Shown here piece after piece: positions 1-8,222 of a DNA stretch of 64,000 nt; position 1 is the stretch's first letter, and every line of letters begins with the position of its first letter. The notes under the pieces were generated by a model. That model did no database searches and was not told the DNA's origin. It was given only the letters and a program-made list of their open reading frames with translations. The stretch comes from an uncultured Bacteroidales bacterium (GTDB lineage Bacteria > Bacteroidota > Bacteroidia > Bacteroidales > WCHB1-69): NCBI GenBank assembly GCA_934699095.1, contig CAKUVI010000006.1:1-64000 (forward strand), read 5' to 3'. A program made the position numbers and the translations under genes.

Positions 1-4
1 GGCA

Positions 5-379
5 AAACATGTCCCGCAGGAACACAAGCCCGGTAGAAGGTCGCCACCAGGCGGACACCTTGTCCCGCAGGGACACAAGCTCGGTAGAAACGGCGTTCCC
101 GACCGCCCCCCCCATGCCCCTTCGGGGGCAAAACATGTCCCGCAGGGACACAAACCCGGTAGAAGGTCGCCACCAGGCGGACACCTTGTCCCGCAGGGAC
201 ACAAGCTCGGTAGGAACGACGTTCACGGACGGGTTCCCTTTAGGGGCGAAACATGTCCCGCAGGGACACAAACCCGGTAGAAGGTCGCCACCAGGCGGAC
301 ACCTTGACTCGAAGGGACACAAGCTCGGTAGGAACGACGTTCACGGACGGGTTCCCAATGCCCCTTCAGGGGCGAAACA
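5..379. repeat. Tandem palindromic repeat array downstream of comM
   Basis: There are three tandem units, starting near 5, 131 and 249 (126, 118 and 126 bp). Each holds two copies of a roughly 30 bp element whose core is the palindrome TGTCCC-GCA-GGGACA followed by ACAA..CGGTAG. The cores start at 10, 61, 136, 187, 254 and 305. Within a unit the two are always 51 bp apart, and between units 67-75 bp. The first and last cores are degenerate. The array ends at the comM stop codon and may continue left of the window. It contains no convincing gene; the open frames in it simply translate the repeat. REP-like or BIME-like intergenic DNA is the most likely class; no function is shown. Confidence 0.85.
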
Positions 380-1924
380 TCACCGCCTCCCCCAGCTGTC
401 CCTGTCTAAACTGCGGAAGTTTATGGCTTCTGACAAATGTCCTATCCCTATTTCTGAGCTGCCGTCGAGATCAGCGACTGTTCTGGCCACTTTGAGAATC
501 CTGTCGTAGGCACGTGCCGAAAGGCCTAATTTGTCCATGGCATTTTTCAATATTTGCTGGCAGCTTTCGTCTATTTTGCAGAATTCGCGTACCATGCGGC
601 TGCTCATTTGTGCATTGCAAAACATACCTTGCTGCTTGGCGAACCGCTCCTTTTGTATCTCGCGTGCCGCGACAACCCTCGTCCTGATGCTTGCGCTTCT
701 CTCCGTGGGCTTGTCAGAGGAAAGCTCCTCGTGACTCACCGGCACCACCTCGACATGAAGGTCGATTCTGTCCATCAATGGTCCGGATATTTTGCTCATG
801 TAATGTTGTATTTCAAAAGGCTTGCAGGTACATTGTATTGCTGGATGGTTGTAATTGCCGCAGGGACAAGGGTTCATGGCGGCTATGAACATAAAGGACG
901 AAGGGAAGTCGACGGTATATTTAGACCTTGAGATTGTAACACACCTCTCTTCCAACGGTTGTCGCATAACCTCTAGCACCTGTCTCTTGAATTCGGGGAG
1001 TTCGTCAAGGAATAGCACTCCGTTGTGCGCGAGCGAGATCTCGCCCGGCTGCGGGTTCGAGCCGCCGCCCACTAAGGCTACGTCACTTATCGTGTGGTGG
1101 GGCGCCCTGAACGGCCTGGTGCAGACTATCGACTTGTAGCGGTTCATCTTGCCTGCTACAGAATGTATTTTTGTGGTTTCAAGGGCCTCTTCAAGGCATA
1201 GGGGTGGCAATATTGAAGGCAGGCGTTTGGCAAGCATTGTCTTGCCTGAACCAGGCGGCCCTATCAGTATGACGTTGTGACCGCCAGCTGCGGCTATCTC
1301 CATGGCCCTCTTAATGTTAGACTGCCCCTTTACGTCTGCAAAATCATATTCATAGTGACTCAGACTGTCACTGAACTCATGCGACACATCTATCTTTGTG
1401 GGCTCTATCGGAACACCTTTGTCGAAAAAGTCGATTACCTGTTTGATGTTGGATACCCCCAATATGTCGATACCATCCATTATGGCTGCCTCCCGCGCGT
1501 TCTGGATCGGAAGTATCACCCCTTTCTTCTTGTTCTTTCTGGCCTCCAGGGCTATTGGCAATGCGCCGCGGATTGGCTGAAGAGTTCCGTCTAACGACAG
1601 CTCCCCCATGATGTAATAGTCTTCCAACTGCTCCCCTCCGGAGATCTGTTCTGAGGCTGCCAGTATCCCTATGGCCAATGTGAGGTCGTAGGCTGACCCC
1701 TCTTTCCGGATGTCGGCCGGGGCCATGTTCACCACTACCTTGCGTCCTGGAATCTTGAGATTGTAAATCTTCAGCGCTGTCTCTATTCTCTGCTGGCTCT
1801 CTTTGACAGCACTGTCGGGCAGGCCCACAAGGTGGAACCCGATACCAGTGTCAACACTTACTTCAACAACTACGGGCACCGCTGTGACGCCCATCAATGC
1901 ACAATTGTTTGTTCTTATCAACAT
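380..1924 (-). CDS. comM: YifB/ComM family Mg-chelatase-like AAA+ ATPase
   Basis: Cytosolic AAA+ protein of the YifB/ComM family, 514 residues, the normal length. In competent bacteria ComM is a hexameric helicase that promotes branch migration during integration of transformed DNA; in Bacteroidales the role is inferred. An N-terminal ChlI/Lon-like domain occupies about residues 20-145. The AAA+ core follows, with Walker A GPPGSGKT at 222-229 and a Walker B-like GVLFLDELPEF near residue 300. A four-cysteine region (CPCGNYNHPAIQCTC) and the C-terminal Mg-chelatase domain come after. The ATG at 1924 starts directly at the conserved N terminus. The stop codon touches the repeat array at 5-379, so the gene has essentially no 3' spacer. 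A TAttTTCG-like -10 element lies near 1949. Confidence 0.95.
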   Translation of the reverse strand: MLIRTNNCALMGVTAVPVVVEVSVDTGIGFHLVGLPDSAVKESQQRIETALKIYNLKIPGRKVVVNMAPADIRKEGSAYDLTLAIGILAASEQISGGEQLEDYYIMGELSLDGTLQPIRGALPIALEARKNKKKGVILPIQNAREAAIMDGIDILGVSNIKQVIDFFDKGVPIEPTKIDVSHEFSDSLSHYEYDFADVKGQSNIKRAMEIAAAGGHNVILIGPPGSGKTMLAKRLPSILPPLCLEEALETTKIHSVAGKMNRYKSIVCTRPFRAPHHTISDVALVGGGSNPQPGEISLAHNGVLFLDELPEFKRQVLEVMRQPLEERCVTISRSKYTVDFPSSFMFIAAMNPCPCGNYNHPAIQCTCKPFEIQHYMSKISGPLMDRIDLHVEVVPVSHEELSSDKPTERSASIRTRVVAAREIQKERFAKQQGMFCNAQMSSRMVREFCKIDESCQQILKNAMDKLGLSARAYDRILKVARTVADLDGSSEIGIGHLSEAINFRSLDRDSWGRR

Positions 1925-2077
1925 ATCATTTCCATTTTTGTTTTCATCGGCGAAAATACAAAAAAAATATTTAACAAAAGTAAAAAGTTAATAAAAAATC
2001 TGATTTATTGATACCTTCCTCATGATTAGGCTGAAATGTCATATTGATGTTTTCTGTGTCTATATCTCTTATTTTGT

Positions 2078-2085
2078 TATCTTTG
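2078..2085 (+). promoter_or_regulatory. Bacteroidota-type -7 element TATCTTTG
   Basis: TATCTTTG fits the TAnnTTTG -7 box of the main Bacteroidota sigma factor and lies 30 bp before the ATG of the GH109-like gene. The -33 box is weak. Confidence 0.6.
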
Positions 2086-2114
2086 CCTTTTTTTAACACC
2101 AAAAATCATTTGTG

Positions 2115-3506
2115 ATGAAAAAAATAACCTCATTATTGCTTTTGTTTAGTCTTGTACTCTCAATTTGCGCTAATGCCCAGCCTCAAAAATTGATCAAGAC
2201 CAAAGTCCCGAAACGGCCCAAGGGACAAAAAGATGCGTTATTGCTCACGGCTCCACCAATGGACACTGTAAGGGTAGGCTTTGTCGGTCTTGGAATGCGA
2301 GGTCCTGGTGCTGTGGAACGCTTTGCCCAGATCGACGGCACCGCCATAAAAGGACTCTGCGACGTGGAGGCAAACCGCGTGGAGGATTGCCAGAAACTAC
2401 TGGTGAAACTCGGACGCCCGCGTGCCGCAAGTTACAGCGGCAGCACCGAAGCATACAAGCAAATGTGCCTTCGCGACGACATCGATCTGATCTATATTGC
2501 GACCGACTGGGTGAACCATGTGCCATTGGCCATTTACGCAATGGAACACGGGAAGCATGTGGCAATTGAGGTGCCCGCCGCTCTAACAATGGATGAGATT
2601 TGGCAACTGATAAACACCAGTGAACGTACCCGCAAGCATTGTATGATGCTTGAAAACTGCGTCTATGACTTCTTCGAAATCGCTGCACTTAACATGGCAC
2701 AACAAGGGTTGTTCGGCGAGATACTGCACGTGGAGGGCTCTTATCTGCACAATTTGGATGATTTCTGGACAGAGTATTGGAACAACTGGCGCTTGGACTA
2801 CAACATGAAACATCGCGGCGACATATATCCGACCCATGGCATCGGACCGGACTGTCAAGTGCTTAATATCCACCGCGGCGACAGGATGGAATATTTGGTG
2901 GCTATGGACACAAAACCATATAACGGTCCAAAAGTGGCAAGTAAACTTACTGGCAAAGAGTGCTCCGATTTCCAAAACGGAGACCAGACATCTACACTGA
3001 TCAAAACCTTGAAGGGCAAAACAATGCTCATACAACATGACGTACTCACACCTCGGCCATACAGCCGTATGTTCCAAGTGGTAGGCTCCGACGGCTATGC
3101 GAGCAAATACCCGATACACCAGCTTTTGTTCAGAAACGAAAAGCTTGAAAAATCGGAGTCTGCCGACTATCAGAACCTGAATGCCCATGCTGCAATGCCA
3201 GCCGAACTTTGCGAAGCTATGCTGCAAAAATACTTGCCTACGTTCGTGAAAGAATTGGAAGAGGAAGCCCGTCGCGTGGGCGGGCACGGCGGTATGGATT
3301 TCCTGATGGACTACCGACTCGTCTATTGCCTGCTGAACGGACTGCCCCTTGACATGGATGTGTATGATATGGCTGAATGGTGCTGCTTGGGACCTCTTAC
3401 ACGCCTTTCCCTGGAGAATGGTTCCGCTCCCGTGGCCATTCCTGACTTCACCAGGGGCGCGTGGGACCGAATACAAGGTTTTCGCTACCATTTTAAAGAG
3501 GATTGA
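2115..3506 (+). CDS. Gfo/Idh/MocA family protein, GH109-like (NAD-dependent alpha-N-acetylgalactosaminidase type)
   Basis: Secreted or periplasmic Gfo/Idh/MocA protein, 463 residues. It begins with a signal peptide (MKKITSLLLLFSLVLSICANA). A Rossmann NAD-binding motif VGFVGLGMRG is near residue 55. The conserved HVAIEVPAALTMDE block and the RKHCMMLENCVY block are characteristic of glycoside hydrolase family 109. GH109 enzymes cleave alpha-N-acetylgalactosaminides by a transient-oxidation mechanism with tightly bound NAD. The in-frame GTG at 2112 is possible, but the ATG at 2115 gives the better signal peptide. The stop overlaps the start of the next gene, an N-acetylhexosamine kinase homologue, which supports a role in host-glycan amino-sugar release. 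Exact substrate is inferred from family only. Confidence 0.85.
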   Translation: MKKITSLLLLFSLVLSICANAQPQKLIKTKVPKRPKGQKDALLLTAPPMDTVRVGFVGLGMRGPGAVERFAQIDGTAIKGLCDVEANRVEDCQKLLVKLGRPRAASYSGSTEAYKQMCLRDDIDLIYIATDWVNHVPLAIYAMEHGKHVAIEVPAALTMDEIWQLINTSERTRKHCMMLENCVYDFFEIAALNMAQQGLFGEILHVEGSYLHNLDDFWTEYWNNWRLDYNMKHRGDIYPTHGIGPDCQVLNIHRGDRMEYLVAMDTKPYNGPKVASKLTGKECSDFQNGDQTSTLIKTLKGKTMLIQHDVLTPRPYSRMFQVVGSDGYASKYPIHQLLFRNEKLEKSESADYQNLNAHAAMPAELCEAMLQKYLPTFVKELEEEARRVGGHGGMDFLMDYRLVYCLLNGLPLDMDVYDMAEWCCLGPLTRLSLENGSAPVAIPDFTRGAWDRIQGFRYHFKED

Positions 3507-4606
3507 TGTCAACACCACTGACTATGAATCGTGAAGAATTGTTGAATATAACGCGACATTTCCTGCTTGACGGAACAGCAAGGATAGTCGAACCATTGGG
3601 AAACGGTCTCATTAACGACACTTTCCGGGTTGTGACAGAGGAGTCTGACAAGCCTGATTATGTATTACAAAGAATCAATAAGAATATCTTTACAGACATT
3701 GAACTTCTGCAGCGCAATATAGAGATAGTCACTGCACATCTTCGAAAAAAAATGCTGGATGCAGGTATCCCTGATGTTGACAGACGTGTGCTTCGTTATC
3801 TGAATTCAATTTCAGGAAAGTCGTTCTTTTTTGATGGGGAAAACTATTGGCGCACAAGTGTTTACATTCCGAATACCATCACCATGGATCAGGTTACACC
3901 ACAGACAAGTTATGACTGCGGAAGTGCATTCGGTCGTTTTCAACAGCAATTGATCGACCTTGACAAACAATTGGGAGAGACGATTCCCGACTTCCATAAT
4001 ATGGAATTGCGACTCCGTCAGCTGCGTCAGGCGGTGAGAGATGACCTGGCAGGGCGCACAAAGGAGGTGGCAGGCGAACTTGCGTTTATAGAAGAACATG
4101 CCGAGGAGATGTGCACCGCTGAACGGCTGCACAGGAAAGGATTGTTACCGAAGCGTGTTTGTCACTGCGATACCAAGGTCAACAATATTCTATTTGACAG
4201 AGACGGAAAAGTCCTTTGCATTATAGACCTCGACACCGTGATGCCGGCATTTGTCTTCTCCGACTATGGCGATTTTTTGCGCACGGCCGCAAGTACTCAG
4301 TCTGAGGATTCTCCTGAATTTGACCGCATTGAATTTCGTTGGGATATTTTCGAGGCGTTTACAAGCGGTTATTTGGAGTCCACTTCGTCGTTCCTGACCC
4401 CTGTTGAGCGCAGGTGTCTGCCTTATGCAGTGGAACTATTCCCGATGATGCAGGCAGTCCGTTTCTTGACTGATTATCTTAATGGTGACAAATACTATAA
4501 GATTTCATATCCAGAGCACAACATCACACGTGCGCGCAACCAACTACAGTATTTCCGGCAGGTGGAAGGCGCACGCGAGAAAATGGCCGCTATGGTAAAA
4601 GGATAG
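3506..4606 (+). CDS. Aminoglycoside-phosphotransferase-fold kinase, N-acetylhexosamine 1-kinase (NahK)-like
   Basis: Cytosolic kinase of the APH fold, 366 residues. The catalytic loop VCHCDTKVNNILFD (about 214-227) and the metal-binding IIDLDTVMPA (about 237-246) stand in for the HGDxxxxN and DxD motifs. The N-terminal PLGNGLINDTFRV and YVLQRIN blocks match the NahK branch, which phosphorylates GalNAc or GlcNAc at C1. The ATG at 3506 overlaps the TGA of the GH109-like gene (TGATG), so translation is probably coupled. A second ATG at 3524 is an alternative start. Together the pair could release GalNAc outside the cytoplasm and phosphorylate it inside. The gene ends 4 bp from the convergent DPP4 gene. 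Family assignment is firm; substrate is inferred. Confidence 0.82.
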   Translation: MSTPLTMNREELLNITRHFLLDGTARIVEPLGNGLINDTFRVVTEESDKPDYVLQRINKNIFTDIELLQRNIEIVTAHLRKKMLDAGIPDVDRRVLRYLNSISGKSFFFDGENYWRTSVYIPNTITMDQVTPQTSYDCGSAFGRFQQQLIDLDKQLGETIPDFHNMELRLRQLRQAVRDDLAGRTKEVAGELAFIEEHAEEMCTAERLHRKGLLPKRVCHCDTKVNNILFDRDGKVLCIIDLDTVMPAFVFSDYGDFLRTAASTQSEDSPEFDRIEFRWDIFEAFTSGYLESTSSFLTPVERRCLPYAVELFPMMQAVRFLTDYLNGDKYYKISYPEHNITRARNQLQYFRQVEGAREKMAAMVKG

Positions 4607-4610
4607 AGGT

Positions 4611-6791
4611 TTAAAGATTTTCGAGGATGTATTTGGCGAGTTTGTTGTACAGGTAAGTCCTTGTGTTTCCTCCCATGATGAAGTGGTTCTTGTTAGGGAA
4701 GAAGAACTGGTCGTACTCAATGCCTGCCTCATTCAGACCTTTGACCAACTCCATTGCATTTTGGAAATGGACGTTGTCGTCAGCGGTGCCGTGAATCAGC
4801 AAATATTTGCCTTTCAGTTGTTTGGCGTATGTTGTAGGGGAGTTTAGATCGTAGCCGTCGGGGTTTTCCTGCGGGGTGCGCATGAAACGTTCGGTGTAGA
4901 TGTTGTCGTAATAGCGCCAATTTGTCACAGGTGCCACTGAAATAGCCATCTTGAAGGCACCGTCGCCACGGAACATTGAGAGAGCTGAAAGGTAGCCACC
5001 AAAACTCCAACCCCAAATTCCGATACGATTCCCGTCAACATAGCTTAGAGTCTTCAACCAGTTGGCGGCGGCTATTTGGTCAATGGCCTCGTACTTGCCC
5101 ATCTGCTGATATATGACCTTCTTGAAAGCGTCGCCGCGAGTTGCTGTGCCGCGTCCGTCAAAACATACAGAGATATAACCGTGCTGGGCCAACATCTGGT
5201 AGAAGGCGAGGTCCTGGGCACTGCTATAGGCGTTCATGACCTGCTGTGAACCAGGACCACCGTAACAGTTCATCATTACAGGATAGCGTTTGTTGGGGTC
5301 GAAGTTCTTCGGCTTCATCATCCAACCGTACAAGGTGACTCCGTCGGCAGTCGTAAAGCTGATGATCTCACGCTTTGCAAAACCGTATTCGTTCATTGTG
5401 TTCTGTATCGCCTGATTGTCGTTGAGTACACGCAACTCCTTGCCACTCTTGTCGTTGATGGTGTATTTTGGTAGAGTGTTCAGATTGGAATATTGCTTGC
5501 GGAAATAGTTTCCGGTAGGACAAAACTCGACACTGTTCCAACCATCACCTGAGCTCAGCATCTGCTTTTTCTTTCCGTCAAAATTGATCACATATAGATC
5601 TCTGTTAAGTACGCCAGACTCGTTGGAAAGGTAATAGATCTGCTTCTTGGCCTCGTTGACAAATTGTATCTCATTGACTTCCCAGTTACCTTTTGTCAGT
5701 TGTTTGATCTCGCCGCCGAAGGTTACCTTGTATATATGGTTGAAACCGTCGCGTTCGGAGGTTACTATCATCGAGTTGTTGTCTTTAAGGAAATAGTAGT
5801 TGTCAGTTACATCCAACCATTTGTCGTTCAGGTCAGTGTAAATGATGTCTTGTTGTTTTGAGGCGGTATTGTATCTGATGAAGTCAAGTCTGTTCTGGTG
5901 GCGGTTGAGTTTGAGCACAACAGCATCTTGACTGTTCTGGAGCCAATATACACGTGGGAAGTAGCAGTTGCTGTTGTCGCCGAGGTCGAGACGAGTGTCG
6001 GTGCCCGTCGCGAGATCGTAAATGTGGACCTCAACAAGGGAGTTGTCCTCGCCGGCCTTCGGGTATTTGTATTTGAAATCGGTGGGGTAGAGCTCGTCGT
6101 AAATGGGCATCACGAACTCTTTCACGCGGCTCTCGTCGAAACGCAGGAAGGCTATTTTGGATCCGTCAGGCGACCATGAGGCGGCCTGCGACATGTCAAG
6201 TTCCTCTTCATAAACCCAGTCTGCGAAGCCGTTGAGGATGTGGTTAGGTCTGCCGTCGGTGGTTATGCGCACAACCTTTCCGTTGGTAAGATCCTGATAG
6301 TAAAGGTCGCAGTCGCGTGCGAAGACAACCTTGGTGCCGTCTTGCGAGAGCTCGGCAAAACGCAACATATGAGATGTGTCGGAAACAGGGGTTAGTTTCT
6401 TGGCGTCGATGTCGTAAACATAGTAATGAGCCAGCGACGAGCGACGATAGATGCTCTCCAAGTCAAAAGCCAGCATTATCTTTTTCTCGTCTGAAGAGAA
6501 CGAGTAGTCGCTGATTTCCGACACGCTAAGGCGGCCGTTGCTGGCTGAGGTCAAGGCGTCGTGGGTGAGGGCCATGCCGGAGACTGAGCCATCACTGAAG
6601 TTATGGCGCTCTATGCCGGCGCGCTTGATGACTGTGTATTCGTCACTCTTGGGCATTGCGGTGTATCCTGCCACTCCTCGTGGATAAAATGAGAAGTTGT
6701 CCCAGATCTCCTCTACAGTGATTTTTTTCTGAGCAAAACTGCAAACAACTGATAATAACAATGTTAAGGTTAAAAACAGATATTTCTTCAT
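4611..6791 (-). CDS. S9 family peptidase, dipeptidyl peptidase IV (DPP4) type
   Basis: Periplasmic serine exopeptidase, 726 residues, that removes X-Pro or X-Ala dipeptides from peptide N termini. A signal peptide (MKKYLFLTLTLLLSVVCSFA) is followed by the eight-bladed DPPIV N-terminal propeller, which includes a Glu-Glu pair in WVYEEELDM that in DPP4 binds the substrate amino group. The alpha/beta-hydrolase domain carries the nucleophile in GWSFGGY (about residue 595), the Asp in HGTADDNV (about 669) and the His in NKNHFIMG (about 702), so the triad is complete. A CAAAGATA box (minus-strand TATCTTTG) at 6812-6819 is the likely promoter. Such enzymes serve peptide nutrition in asaccharolytic or mixed-feeding Bacteroidales. 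Confidence 0.93.
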   Translation of the reverse strand: MKKYLFLTLTLLLSVVCSFAQKKITVEEIWDNFSFYPRGVAGYTAMPKSDEYTVIKRAGIERHNFSDGSVSGMALTHDALTSASNGRLSVSEISDYSFSSDEKKIMLAFDLESIYRRSSLAHYYVYDIDAKKLTPVSDTSHMLRFAELSQDGTKVVFARDCDLYYQDLTNGKVVRITTDGRPNHILNGFADWVYEEELDMSQAASWSPDGSKIAFLRFDESRVKEFVMPIYDELYPTDFKYKYPKAGEDNSLVEVHIYDLATGTDTRLDLGDNSNCYFPRVYWLQNSQDAVVLKLNRHQNRLDFIRYNTASKQQDIIYTDLNDKWLDVTDNYYFLKDNNSMIVTSERDGFNHIYKVTFGGEIKQLTKGNWEVNEIQFVNEAKKQIYYLSNESGVLNRDLYVINFDGKKKQMLSSGDGWNSVEFCPTGNYFRKQYSNLNTLPKYTINDKSGKELRVLNDNQAIQNTMNEYGFAKREIISFTTADGVTLYGWMMKPKNFDPNKRYPVMMNCYGGPGSQQVMNAYSSAQDLAFYQMLAQHGYISVCFDGRGTATRGDAFKKVIYQQMGKYEAIDQIAAANWLKTLSYVDGNRIGIWGWSFGGYLSALSMFRGDGAFKMAISVAPVTNWRYYDNIYTERFMRTPQENPDGYDLNSPTTYAKQLKGKYLLIHGTADDNVHFQNAMELVKGLNEAGIEYDQFFFPNKNHFIMGGNTRTYLYNKLAKYILENL

Positions 6792-6811
6792 AGATGTTGA
6801 TTTTTAAGGCG

Positions 6812-6819
6812 CAAAGATA
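6812..6819 (-). promoter_or_regulatory. -7 element (minus strand TATCTTTG) for the DPP4 gene
   Basis: CAAAGATA on the plus strand reads TATCTTTG on the minus strand, about 20 bp before the DPP4 start codon. It matches the Bacteroidota TAnnTTTG consensus exactly. Confidence 0.6.
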
Positions 6820-6832
6820 TCAAAAATAATGA

Positions 6833-7996
6833 TTAATATTTGACCGACACTTTCAGTGCCAACGAATGCCCAAGTTCGTGGTGTGTCTTCCTTTGAATCA
6901 GGGTGTAGTCGAGGTGAAGGCGGACGTGCTTTTCAGGCCACCATTCAAGCCCGAAAGAGTACCAGTTGGAGTTTGTGCTGTAGTCGCGGAGGTCCCTTAC
7001 ATAGTAGTCATATCGGAACAGTGGCCGCACTTTGGTCTCGATGCCTTTGTCCTTGCCCCATCTGCCGTGAAACCAATAGCCCACAAAGGCATAAAAGCCG
7101 TGGGTTTTTACAATATACATGGAATCAGGCAGGCTTGGATCTTGGTTTTCAATGCCAGTCTCGCCATAAAGATATTCGGCACGGGATGTCCAGTTTTTGC
7201 CCATATATTCAAAGCCGCCAGAATATCGTGTGCGCGGGGCCTTGATTTTGTTTTTGAGGTTGTAGTTGCCGTAATAGAAAGAGCCTGAAAACCGCAGTTC
7301 TTTGACGAACGGGTAGAAGTCGATGCGTGCGGAGAAGTCTTTGCTGAGGTTGTCTTTGGTTATGTTTATGCCGCTTCCGCCGAAGATGCCCGCGTAGTAT
7401 TTCAGAATAGGGATACGTTCATCGCCTTTCTCAAAGTCGATGAGTATGCCCGACAGCATTGCCCCGATCTCAATGCCGGACGAGTAGTCGGTGATGCCGG
7501 AGATGTCGTTGAAGCCTGCCAATGCCGCTACCACCTGCGACAACTCCATGAATTCAAGGTCTATCGGCGAGTAGAAGTTGTCCATCGTCAGCGGTGTCTT
7601 GATCTGGCCGACCTGCAGATTCGCATACTTGCAGAACTTGAACCTGACCCAGGTGTCAAGCAGACGAGGCTTTATCGCCATGTCGGCCTGAAGACGGAAG
7701 TCTATCATCGGGATTATATTCCCGGAAAAGTCGAAACGGGCGCGCCTGAGCATGAACACGCTGTTGCGTGTGTGTGAGCCGTCGTTCTCCATTTGCGAGT
7801 CATAACCGAATTGCGCGTCAATGAATCCATGAATCTTCAAATAATCACTTAACTTGAAATCCTTTCTTTTAGGAATTTCGGAGGCAGTTGTGTCTGTTTG
7901 TGAAAAGACAGAGATGGGAAATAGAAGAAATAATACGAAAATTATACAAAAACCAAAACACTCAGTTTTTAGTATTTTGCTGATTCTCAAAATCAT
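6833..7996 (-). CDS. Outer-membrane porin of the OprO/OprP (phosphate-selective porin) fold
   Basis: Outer-membrane beta-barrel of 387 residues with a long N-terminal signal (FCIIFVLFLLFPISVFSQ). The first barrel strands read LSDYLKIHGFIDAQFGYDSQ, then RRARFDFSGNI and DFRLQADMA, all typical of the porin O/P family. VGQIKTPLTMDNFYSP resembles the conserved QIKTPF.xE segment. The protein ends in a strand, LALKVSVKY, with a C-terminal aromatic residue as expected for BAM-dependent insertion. A minus-strand TACCTTTG box at 8030-8037 with CAAA at 8056-8059 is a good promoter candidate. Selectivity for phosphate is not established by sequence; the name is structural. Confidence 0.85.
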   Translation of the reverse strand: MILRISKILKTECFGFCIIFVLFLLFPISVFSQTDTTASEIPKRKDFKLSDYLKIHGFIDAQFGYDSQMENDGSHTRNSVFMLRRARFDFSGNIIPMIDFRLQADMAIKPRLLDTWVRFKFCKYANLQVGQIKTPLTMDNFYSPIDLEFMELSQVVAALAGFNDISGITDYSSGIEIGAMLSGILIDFEKGDERIPILKYYAGIFGGSGINITKDNLSKDFSARIDFYPFVKELRFSGSFYYGNYNLKNKIKAPRTRYSGGFEYMGKNWTSRAEYLYGETGIENQDPSLPDSMYIVKTHGFYAFVGYWFHGRWGKDKGIETKVRPLFRYDYYVRDLRDYSTNSNWYSFGLEWWPEKHVRLHLDYTLIQRKTHHELGHSLALKVSVKY

Positions 7997-8029
7997 GAAT
8001 TAAAATTGATTGATTAGAAATTTCTTTTG

Positions 8030-8059
8030 CAAAGGTAATCTTTTTTCATAAAAAACAAA
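8030..8059 (-). promoter_or_regulatory. Promoter of the porin gene
   Basis: CAAAGGTA at 8030-8037 (TACCTTTG on the minus strand) and CAAA at 8056-8059 (TTTG) are separated by 18 bp, close to the 19 bp spacing of Bacteroidota -33/-7 promoters. Confidence 0.6.
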
Positions 8060-8222
8060 TGTTAAAAATCATGTTGATAAATTGTTGAAAACTTATTCTA
8101 AAATGCTGTTTTATTTTGTTTTAGAAATGAATAATTTTGAAGTCTCAAATTTTTGAGGGTAGAAATCGTTCGAATTTTTGTCAAAAAAATTAAATAAATC
8201 ACTCACTAAAAAACAAAAACTT

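Noticed and set aside
1..374. The repeat array as a CRISPR array or as coding sequence
   Set aside because: The parts between palindromes are conserved from unit to unit rather than being unique spacers, spacing alternates 51 and 67-75 bp, and no cas genes are present. The translated frames only repeat the DNA unit.
2583..3518. A 311-codon minus-strand open frame
   Set aside because: It is antisense to the well-supported GH109-like gene and shows no signature of its own.
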